The notes beneath the pieces were generated by a model. The model was not told the origin of the DNA, searched no databases, and saw only the letters and a program-made list of their open reading frames with translations. Shown here one piece after another: positions 25,194 through 32,000 of a DNA stretch of 43,305 nucleotides; within the stretch, counting starts at the first letter, position 1, and every line of letters begins with the position of its first letter. The translations under genes and the position numbers were made by a program. Origin of the DNA: an uncultured Bacteroidales bacterium (GTDB taxonomy: Bacteria > Bacteroidota > Bacteroidia > Bacteroidales > Paludibacteraceae). The stretch spans positions 1-43,305 of the forward strand of contig CADBYS010000034.1 in the NCBI GenBank assembly GCA_902798965.1, given 5' to 3'.

Positions 25194-25343
25194 ACATATA
25201 TCAACCCTGCTGATGGGTTTGAAGCACATACGTGCTTGTGATGGTTTGTATGGTCAGTTTGCTTTCAAATACATTTGAGCAACAGCCCATACAAATCATC
25301 ATTCATTCTCCAACCCATCAGCAACGATAAACCAAAATAAACC
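25187..25343 (-). repeat. cloverleaf repeat element, copy D
   Basis: Read on the minus strand: GGTTTATCGTTGCTGATGGG starting the outer stem GCTGATGGGTT / AACCCATCAGC, a long central hairpin (GATGATTTGTATGG / CCATACAAACCATC with inner TTGC/GCAA and apical TCAAA/TTTGA), hairpin 3 AGCAC-gtat-GTGCT and end motif CAGGGTTGATATATG. Hairpin 1 is absent. The element touches the stop codon of the gene before it and precedes the HigBA-type operon. Its right end is part of the duplicated TA leader. Confidence 0.75.
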
Positions 25344-25460
25344 TTATCATTGAAGCCCGATTTCGTCAAAAATTACCAAAAATTGCCCCAAAATACATTT
25401 TTTTGAGGAAAAATTTGCAAATGTCAGAAATTTTTTGTACCTTTGCAGTCGCAAAGGTTT
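25323..25460 (+). repeat. duplicated TA leader, copy 1
   Basis: From GATAAACCAAAATAAACC through TTGAAGCCCGATTTCGTC to the promoter TTTG-20-TACCTTTG and GCAGTCGCAAAGG. The same leader, with few differences, recurs at 26403-26550 and 27163-27318, each time in front of a TA-type operon. Confidence 0.85.
25414..25445 (+). promoter_or_regulatory. promoter of the HigBA-type operon
   Basis: TTTG (25414-25417), 20-nt spacer, TACCTTTG (25438-25445). Confidence 0.7.
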
Positions 25461-25520
25461 CACCCCTTTCCCCGTGGCGGTTTTCCCCGTTTGTCGGGGA
25501 CAACCTAGTGTAACTTTGCG
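25450..25520 (+). promoter_or_regulatory. structured 5' leader of the HigBA-type operon
   Basis: CGCAAAG (25450-25456) can pair with CTTTGCG (25514-25520), GGTT with AACC, and CCCCG (25485-25489) with CGGGG (25495-25499). A hairpin of this size in the leader could regulate transcript stability or toxin translation. No known riboswitch class recognised. Confidence 0.4.
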
Positions 25521-25564
25521 GGCGGAATCGAAAATTGGAAACCATATATAAATAAAAAGACCAT

Positions 25565-25903
25565 ATGACTATATATTTCGCAAATCCGGAATTGGAGAAA
25601 TATGCCAACGATGAGCGCTTATGTAAACGGAAGTTGGGCGCTGCGCAGGCTAATATATTCTTTCGGCGATTGGATCAATTGCGAAATGCACAGACATTAG
25701 AGGATGTACGGCACTTACCCGGACATTTTCACGAATTGAGCGGTGACAGGAAAGGCCAATGGGCTTGTGACCTATTGCAACCAAATCGCTTGATATTTGA
25801 GCCGACAGAAAAGCCTATTCCGACTTCCGAAGCAGGAATATACATATGGTTGGAAATAGAGTCAGTTGATATCACCGAAATTGTTAATTATCATGGCAAA
25901 TAA
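25565..25903 (+). CDS. HigB-type toxin (RelE/ParE superfamily)
   Basis: A 112-residue toxin of the HigB (plasmid-maintenance killer) type, expected to cleave mRNA on the ribosome. Signature H-E-L-S-G-D-R-K-G-Q-W-A (56-67) followed by LIFEPTEKPIP (76-86) and a terminal VDITEIVNYH. Toxin gene precedes antitoxin, which is the usual order for higBA. The end overlaps the antitoxin start by 11 nt. Confidence 0.88.
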   Translation: MTIYFANPELEKYANDERLCKRKLGAAQANIFFRRLDQLRNAQTLEDVRHLPGHFHELSGDRKGQWACDLLQPNRLIFEPTEKPIPTSEAGIYIWLEIESVDITEIVNYHGK

Positions 25904-26282
25904 AACATCTACAAATATGAAAACGGCATATAATCCCATAAAGGTATTTCATCCGGGAGAGACGCTTAGCGAAAAGTTAAGCGAAATGGAAATGACAGTG
26001 GCAGAGTTCGCAACTCAAGCCGGAGTGCCGGTATTTGTTGTTGAGGCCATAATAGCCGGAAACATGTCAATAACAGCCGAGTTGGCTTTGGCGTTTGAAC
26101 AAGTGACGCAAATCCCGGCGCACTATTGGCTGAATGCACAGCATAGCTATGATGAGTATTTGCTACAACATATAGCAAACACGTTCCGCGACAGGCTAAT
26201 CGAAAGTCAAGAACAATTGGCTAATTCAATTGTGCATAGTTTCATTTACACACCGCAAACGCAACACTATGCCTATGCATAG
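25893..26282 (+). CDS. HigA-type antitoxin
   Basis: A 129-residue antitoxin with an Xre-type helix-turn-helix at about 25-75 (FHPGETLSEKLSEMEMTVAE, FATQAGVPVFVVEAIIAG, ALAFEQVTQIPAHYWLN) that binds the toxin and represses the operon. The start at 25893 (MANKTSTNMK) overlaps the toxin; a shorter start at 25917 (MKTAYNPIKV) is also reasonable. The C-terminus is longer than in short HigA proteins and ends in an aromatic stretch. Confidence 0.87.
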   Translation: MANKTSTNMKTAYNPIKVFHPGETLSEKLSEMEMTVAEFATQAGVPVFVVEAIIAGNMSITAELALAFEQVTQIPAHYWLNAQHSYDEYLLQHIANTFRDRLIESQEQLANSIVHSFIYTPQTQHYAYA

Positions 26283-26342
26283 AAAACGATCGCTTTTAGA
26301 TTGTATGCGTCTGAGCTAAAGGATAAAAAAGTTCTATTATAT

Positions 26343-26369
26343 AATTGTGTCACCACTGGTGACACAATT
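26343..26369. promoter_or_regulatory. perfect 12-bp palindrome after the HigBA-type operon
   Basis: AATTGTGTCACC (26343-26354), 3-nt spacer, GGTGACACAATT (26358-26369). A third half-site (TTGACACAATTT) follows at 26383-26394. It may be a terminator lacking a U-tract or an operator. It lies 61 bp after the antitoxin stop. Confidence 0.55.
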
Positions 26370-26402
26370 TGTATCAACGCCATTGACACAATTTAAGCAA
26401 GG

Positions 26403-26550
26403 CGCAACCCATCAGCAGCGATAAACAAACATAAACCTTATCATTGAAGCCCTATTTCGTCAAAATTATCAAAAATTGCCCCAAAATACTTTTTTTTGAG
26501 GAAAAATTTGCAAATGTCAAAAAATTTTTGTACCTTTGCAGTCGCAAAGG
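26403..26550 (+). repeat. duplicated TA leader, copy 2
   Basis: Begins with one arm of the cloverleaf element (AACCCATCAGCAGCGATAAA) without the opposite arm, then TTGAAGCCCTATTTCGTC and the promoter region. Nearly the same as copies at 25323 and 27163. Confidence 0.85.
26507..26538 (+). promoter_or_regulatory. promoter of the second TA operon
   Basis: TTTG (26507-26510), 20-nt spacer, TACCTTTG (26531-26538). Confidence 0.7.
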
Positions 26551-26607
26551 TCTCAAGCCGGGCGATGTGCTGTTCGGGGATGAGCATAACAACAAAAACT
26601 GACTACT

Positions 26608-26844
26608 ATGGCACAGGAAACATTGAACGGATTGCTGCAATATGTGTTGCAGACTTTATCTCCTGAGGACAAACAGTGGTTTGCCATTCAACTCGTAAAC
26701 GACACCTTTCGTGATGCCGATGTCACACCTTATACGTGGGATGAGGCACGTGAACGGTTGGAGACTGCCCGTGAACAATTTCGTCAGGGACAATACCTTA
26801 CACATGAGCAGGTAATGCATACACAAATGAGTGCTGCAGTATGA
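26608..26844 (+). CDS. antitoxin of a RelE/ParE-type TA module
   Basis: A 78-residue protein placed just before a RelE/ParE-type toxin and overlapping it by 4 nt (ATGA). N-terminal helix-rich (LLQYVLQTLSPEDKQWFA), C-terminal WDEARERLETAREQFRQGQY, an amphipathic helix typical of antitoxin tails that wrap the toxin. Family not firmly recognised; assignment rests mostly on position and size. Confidence 0.7.
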   Translation: MAQETLNGLLQYVLQTLSPEDKQWFAIQLVNDTFRDADVTPYTWDEARERLETAREQFRQGQYLTHEQVMHTQMSAAV

Positions 26845-27152
26845 GACCCATCTGGTCAATGCAAGCCTACGAGGCTTATTTGAAAATCTGCGACTCCATC
26901 CGCAAACATTTCGGGAGCAGAACAGAAAAGAAGTACATCGCAGCTGTTAATTTTGCCGTAAAGCAGTTGGCAAAACATCCGGGGATTGGAAAGTCGGAGT
27001 ATGAATTGGCAGAAGATGGTTCTGTTCACAGTAAGATTATTAATGGATTGAGTAAGATCATTTATTATACGGATAGCGACACGCTATACATTGCAGATGT
27101 TTGGGATATACGCCAAGACCCGAATATATTAGTGGAACGTTTCACCAAGTAA
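26841..27152 (+). CDS. RelE/ParE-family toxin
   Basis: A 103-residue toxin of the RelE/ParE superfamily: an N-terminal helix pair (SMQAYEAYLKICDSIRKHFG, EKKYIAAVNFAVKQLAKHPG), then KIIYYTDSDTLYIADVWDIR, RQDPNIL at 91-97. It poisons translation or gyrase depending on the subfamily; the ParE-like end (DVWDIRQDP) is common in Bacteroidota. Translationally coupled to the upstream antitoxin. Confidence 0.85.
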   Translation: MRPIWSMQAYEAYLKICDSIRKHFGSRTEKKYIAAVNFAVKQLAKHPGIGKSEYELAEDGSVHSKIINGLSKIIYYTDSDTLYIADVWDIRQDPNILVERFTK

Positions 27153-27162
27153 TCTCCCCGCA

Positions 27163-27318
27163 ACGCAAGCCATCAGCAGCGATAAACAAAAATAAACCTT
27201 ACATTGTGACCTTACATTGAAGCCCGATTTCGTCAAAAATTGCCAAAAATTATCAAAAATCACTTTTTTTTTGAGGAAATATTTGCAAATGTCAGAAATT
27301 TTTTGTACCTTTGCATCG
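27163..27318 (+). repeat. duplicated TA leader, copy 3
   Basis: CGCAAGCCATCAGCAGCGAT, then TAAACAAAAATAAACCTTACAT, a small internal duplication of ACCTTACATTG, TTGAAGCCCGATTTCGTC and the promoter. Only one arm of the cloverleaf element is present. Confidence 0.85.
27282..27313 (+). promoter_or_regulatory. promoter of the third TA operon
   Basis: TTTG (27282-27285), 20-nt spacer, TACCTTTG (27306-27313). The leader to the antitoxin start is about 140 nt and holds only a 14-codon frame. Confidence 0.7.
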
Positions 27319-27461
27319 TGAATTGTGCATTTTTGTATAGATGGCACAATGCAACGATATAAACTACTATTATGGCGTCGCTTTATGATTGCCAGCCACT
27401 TTGTCATCTGAATACCAGATTGATGTTTTGTGAATGATAAACAGATATTAAAATCAATTAT

Positions 27462-27635
27462 ATGGAAGCAATAAGAGAGACATTATACGATTTGGACGTG
27501 AATGTCATGATGCACCCAATTATTGATCCGGATTGGAGGAATCAGCCGAGTTATTCTCGTAAAGAATACATGGATGATTTAGCTCGCCGAGTAGGATCGC
27601 ATTATGGATTAGCCGATATTAGAGATGCACAATGA
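27462..27635 (+). CDS. 57-residue antitoxin of the third TA module
   Basis: Short protein (MEAIRETLYDLDVNVMMHPI ... DIRDAQ) that overlaps the following toxin by 4 nt (ATGA). The start at 27462 follows a 140-nt leader; no upstream start in frame was seen. Its C-terminal half is helical and charged (SRKEYMDDLARRVGSHYGLA). Antitoxin role is inferred from position, size and coupling. Family not recognised. Confidence 0.7.
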   Translation: MEAIRETLYDLDVNVMMHPIIDPDWRNQPSYSRKEYMDDLARRVGSHYGLADIRDAQ

Positions 27636-27943
27636 TAGGTGGTGCTTACATAGTCGTTTTCAAGCAGTCTGCAAAATTCGACTTATCAGAGTTGGAGAAG
27701 TATATTGTTGAGGACTGCCATGCACCATTGACCGCCAAGCGTAAGTTTGAAGACTTAGGCAAACGCTTGGATTGGTTAGAAAAGTACGCCGAGTTACCGG
27801 CAATTGATTTTAATCTAAGTTATCAGTACGGGATATTGGTTCGCACAATTCCATATGGGAAAAAGATGACCATTGTTTATACTGTAGAAGGGGAAAATGT
27901 GTACATTTTACGCATTATGCCGCAAAGCATGATTATATTTTAA
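27632..27943 (+). CDS. RelE/ParE-family toxin
   Basis: A 103-residue protein with the RelE/ParE fold pattern: helical N-terminal part (DLSELEKYIVEDCHAPLTAK), then YGILVRTIPYGKKMTIVYTV and a final VYILRIMPQSM strand. Coupled to the upstream antitoxin. The sequence stays open in the same frame for 78 codons after the TAA (see the following entry). Confidence 0.8.
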   Translation: MIGGAYIVVFKQSAKFDLSELEKYIVEDCHAPLTAKRKFEDLGKRLDWLEKYAELPAIDFNLSYQYGILVRTIPYGKKMTIVYTVEGENVYILRIMPQSMIIF

Positions 27944-28177
27944 GATAGAAATATCGTCCCCTCCCACGACTTTGAGACGTTGCCCAAAGAGCGTAAAGCC
28001 CATTATCAAAGAATCTTCGATTTAATTATTGGGCAAGATAACGAATGGATCTCTCAAGAAATGGAGAGACGTATTGCGCGTATGGCGGGGAACAACCTAC
28101 CGATTACGCTTCGGAGCGTAACGCTTGCAGGCGTAATGGATAAGCGAAGGATTGACAACGGACGAATAAACAAATAG
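27944..28177 (+). pseudogene. unexplained open frame continuing after the toxin stop
   Basis: In frame directly after the TAA of the third toxin, 77 codons read DRNIVPSHDFETLPKERKAH and continue helical and charged (RIFDLIIGQDNEWISQEMER), ending DNGRINK at 28177. A TTG at 27980 is the only candidate start. It may be a broken C-terminal part of a longer ancestor, an unrelated gene fragment, or a readthrough extension. No function recognised. Confidence 0.3.
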
Positions 28178-28178
28178 A

Positions 28179-29051
28179 ATGAATACCATATTTATTGTAC
28201 TACCGATTCTTACCATCCTGATGTTCGACTTGGGGTTGACGCTCAAGCCACAGGACTTCAAGCTGATTGCACAACGGCCGAAACCGGTGATCGCAGGCTT
28301 GATAGGTCAAATCATCTTACTGCCGCTGATTGCGTGGCTGATTATTAAGCTATCCGTTTTCAGTTATCAGTTATCAGCTCTTTTTATCATAGGTATCATG
28401 CTCGTTGCATGCAGTCCGGGGGGCAGCTCGAGTAATGTATTCTCGATGCTGGCGAAAGGCGATGTGGCGTTGTCGGTGACACTGACAGCATGCAGCAGTA
28501 TCATCACCCTGTTCACCCTGCCCCTGATCATGGCGTGGGTGGTGGACAGTATTCAGCAGTCAGCAATCAGTATTCAGTTGCCGGTAGGTAAGCTGCTGAT
28601 GCAGAACATTGTGCTGATGGTTGTGCCGATATCCATCGGGTTTGTGGTAAATATCTTCCGCGAACAGGCAGCACAGAAGATCCATAACGTGCTCAAGCGC
28701 ATCGCTATGCCGGCGTTGGTGCTGCTGGTAACCATCTTTTTCTTTCAGCACAAGCAGACGATAGTCGATGAGTTCGCCTCGTTAGGCCTGACGATGACCC
28801 TACTCATCCTTGCCACTACGGGCTGCGGAGCGCTGCTGTCGTGGCTGCTACGGTTGAGCACCAAGGAACGCCGCACCTTAGTAATCGAGATCGGCATGCA
28901 GAATGCCGCGCAAGCCATCACCATCGCTTGCAGCCCGCTGATCTTCAACAACGAGATCATTGCCATCCCTGCTATCATTTACGCCCTGATGATGAACCTT
29001 ATCCTGTTGGCGTACGTAGGAATAACCAAATTACAAAAAACGATTCAATAA
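28179..29051 (+). CDS. bile acid:sodium symporter (BASS) family transporter
   Basis: Integral membrane carrier of 290 residues with about nine to ten hydrophobic helices from the first residues on (MNTIFIVLPILTILMFDLGL). The family motif is present as ACSPGGSSSNVFSMLAKGD near 77-95. Members import organic anions with sodium; the substrate here is unknown. Length is close to short bacterial BASS proteins. Odd: two heptad DNA repeats are in frame, one between helices (28361-28381, VFSYQLSAL) and one in a loop (28547-28581, DSIQQSAISIQLP). It starts 1 bp after the preceding open frame and ends at a shared terminator. Confidence 0.92.
   Translation: MNTIFIVLPILTILMFDLGLTLKPQDFKLIAQRPKPVIAGLIGQIILLPLIAWLIIKLSVFSYQLSALFIIGIMLVACSPGGSSSNVFSMLAKGDVALSVTLTACSSIITLFTLPLIMAWVVDSIQQSAISIQLPVGKLLMQNIVLMVVPISIGFVVNIFREQAAQKIHNVLKRIAMPALVLLVTIFFFQHKQTIVDEFASLGLTMTLLILATTGCGALLSWLLRLSTKERRTLVIEIGMQNAAQAITIACSPLIFNNEIIAIPAIIYALMMNLILLAYVGITKLQKTIQ
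28361..28381. repeat. 7-nt-period repeat in the BASS gene
   Basis: CAGTTAT, CAGTTAT, CAGCTCT in frame, encoding SYQLSAL in or beside a membrane helix. Confidence 0.7.
28547..28581. repeat. 7-nt-period repeat in the BASS gene
   Basis: CAGTATT, CAGCAGT, CAGCAAT, CAGTATT, CAGTTGC: five units in frame, encoding SIQQSAISIQLP in a loop between helices. Confidence 0.8.
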
Positions 29052-29078
29052 AAAAAGCCTCGTGTGAGGCTTTTTTTA
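29045..29078. terminator. bidirectional terminator between convergent genes
   Basis: A-tract, AGCCTC (29056-29061), loop, GAGGCT (29066-29071), T-tract. It serves the BASS gene (plus) and the 3270-residue gene (minus). Confidence 0.85.
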
Positions 29079-29089
29079 TGATTGATTCA

Positions 29090-32000
29090 TCAATCCAGCT
29101 TTGATCCTGTCACGTCGTAGCGTTCGCCGCCACGGATGATCACTACGTGACCATCTTCGAGGATCTTGTAGGGGCGATCAGCATCCACAGGAGTGAGCAG
29201 CACCGGCGCGCGGAGCGAGCCGTGGTGAGAGTCAGCCTCGTAATTGACGATTTGACGATTGACAATTGACGATTGATTGTCCGATTGCTCATTATTGACG
29301 ATTGTCAGCGGTTGACCATTCATCTCGAAGCGGAGGTCGCCTACCCTGTCGCTCTGAATCGTCAGGAAGTACAGTGCCTCGCCATCAATCATGATTGGCT
29401 CGGCTACGGCTGCCAACTCATCGCCGACATAGACCGCTACGCTCAAAGACAAAAGACCGCTTGCGCTCAAAGACAAAAGATTATCAACTTTCGCAATCAT
29501 AGTCATATTGGTTGCAGCCTGCGGATTGGAGAACTGCGACCTTACGTCCGCAGCACCCGACAAAGAGGAGGCAACCCGCGAACGTTGCGCTGCTTCATCG
29601 CTGTTAGACCGCTTTGCTGACAGACCGCTTGCGCTGTTAGAGTGACGGTTGTAGAAGCGGATGGTCACATCGCCCTTAGCCATGCGGCGGAAGAGGTAGC
29701 CCTCACCCGGGCGCATGGTGGTCAGGTCGCCTTTCCACTTCCCGTCCTCGGAGAAGTAGGCGAAGTGGTTATGGCTCTTGAGCATATCGCCGGGCGTAGC
29801 CTTGTCGTAGTAGTCCGCCAGCGCCTCAGCTACCGGTGTTACTTGCTTCAATAGGCACGGCATAGCGCTCCATTGGCCGCTACCGCGAACGGGCACGTAC
29901 ATCGAATCGGCGTGCAGGTTATTGCCGCTGACATGGATGGTGTTGCCGTTCTTGCTATAGATCATATAGGTATAGAGGTAACTCAGGTAATCGAAGCCTC
30001 CGGTGAAGCGTCCCTGCGCATCGGAATAGCTGACGAACTGCCGCGTTGTGGGGTTCTTGATCATGTCACCCTCCGCCCATGGCTCGTTGGCGGTCAGGAT
30101 ATTCGCTATCTTCGCTGTGCTCTGACGCAGGTCGAGGTTGAATGATGTCCAGTTCCAGCCCGCGTTGAGGTTAACGGTCTGCCGCTCGCTACCGCTCGTG
30201 GTGAGCACGACAGGATTGCCGTCGCCGCAGCCATACACAGCACCATGCTCGAACTGGATGTTACGGCTGGCAGTCAAGTCGTACACCTTACCCGTAGATG
30301 CCTGCCACAGCTGGAAGCGGATCGCCTTTTTGTTCATCGCATCCGAGCCATAGACGGTGAGGTAGAGTTGCGACAGATTCGATACGGCATCGAAGCTGAT
30401 ATGTGCCATTCCGACGCATTCCTCCTTGTACATCGCATACACGATATCGTTTTCATCGGAATCGTACACACTTGCCAACTGCCCGTTTACCGTTTTCCCG
30501 CTAAGCATCACGTGTCCGCACACCGACATATTGAGCGGGTACTTGTTCCGGTCAACCTCACCATACGGTGCGTTAGCCCGGACGGTATATTCCACGATCA
30601 ACGGTTCCGCCAAGCCGTCCTCGTCGGTGAGGTATATCTGGTCGTTATATACGCCTACCGGCAGGTTGGCATCGAAGGTGAGTCGTATCTGCTTCTCCTC
30701 CGTCGCGTTCATCGAGCCGGATGGTTCGCTTACGGTCAGCCAGTCGGGCAGCGACTCAATCGAATATTGGTGACGACGACCGGACTGATTGACTATATTG
30801 ATCAGGTACGTGAATTCGTCTGACGTCTCGTAGTCGGTTGTGACGCGCAGCGTACGCTCGCTCCACTTGAGTGAGTTTCTGTCCACAAATGCCACCCACG
30901 ATACAGGCGAAGCCATGGGGTTACCGTTCAGGTCTTCCACGTCGCGGACGGTGAGGTAGATGGTCTGCTTGTTGATCTCGCGGTCGGCCATATTGAGGTT
31001 GATGAGCAGCTCATCGTTGTTGAACGACCAGTCGAAGTTCATCTTAGTGGGCGTACCCTGGTTGCGCGTAGGAGCGTACGAAGTCTTGTTTGCCACGTCG
31101 CTGATCTGTTTCTGCGATACCGCCATATTGTTGACCAGACGACCGATGATGAGCGGCACAACCTTGTGAATCACATTGCCGTTACCGTCACGGAACACGC
31201 GCTGGTCGTTGGGGCTGAACACCAGTTCGATGATACCGTTGTCGTTCACCTTCGTCTCTTCGAACGGCAGATAACCGAATATACCCATCTCATCGCCTGT
31301 AGGTGATAGGTTATCGAATCCCTCGACCATATACTTGGGCAGTGCCTGCTCAAAGAAGCATATATCGTCGATCTCACCATCGTAGCCGTCGCCGCCGAGG
31401 TACATTGCGCCGCTAATGCTGCCCAGCAGCGATGCGGAGAAGGACTGCTTGATCTCGCCATCGACATATACCGCGGCGTTGTTCATCGTGCGGTTGACGG
31501 TCAGCACCAGGTGGTGCCACTCGCCGTTGGCGTAATCATCGCCAATGAGCCATTGTGCCGAATCGCTGTGTAGTATCAATCGTCCGTCCTCTAACGCGAG
31601 CAGCGTACCGTGCTTGTCGTCGGTTCTGCCGGCACTGAAGATCGAGCCGCTTGCTGCGGTGGTCTTGCACCATATCATGAACGACTCGTCATATACGCTC
31701 GATCGCCCGAGCAGGTTGCCATCGAGTTGCAGCTGTTCGTTCGGTTTCAGGGTCACGGATATGCCTTTCTGATGATTCCAACTCGTCTGCGTGGTATAGA
31801 GCGTAGCTCCGTTGGCTCGGTCGGTGAGCTCGTTGCCTCGTCCCTCGTCCATACGGTAGTATGCCATCAGGTCGCGTTCGTAACCCGTCAGGTACTTCAT
31901 GTTCGTAGCCACTATCTCGTCCTGCGTCAGGGCTTTCGTCCATATACGTGCCTCGAGTATATCGCCCTCATAATCCCCGCCGAACTGCAGCGGTGCCGAG

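Noticed and set aside
10598-25343. Cloverleaf elements as integron attC sites
   Set aside because: No integrase gene is seen, and the elements have several hairpins and direct-repeat ends instead of the attC core-site pattern.
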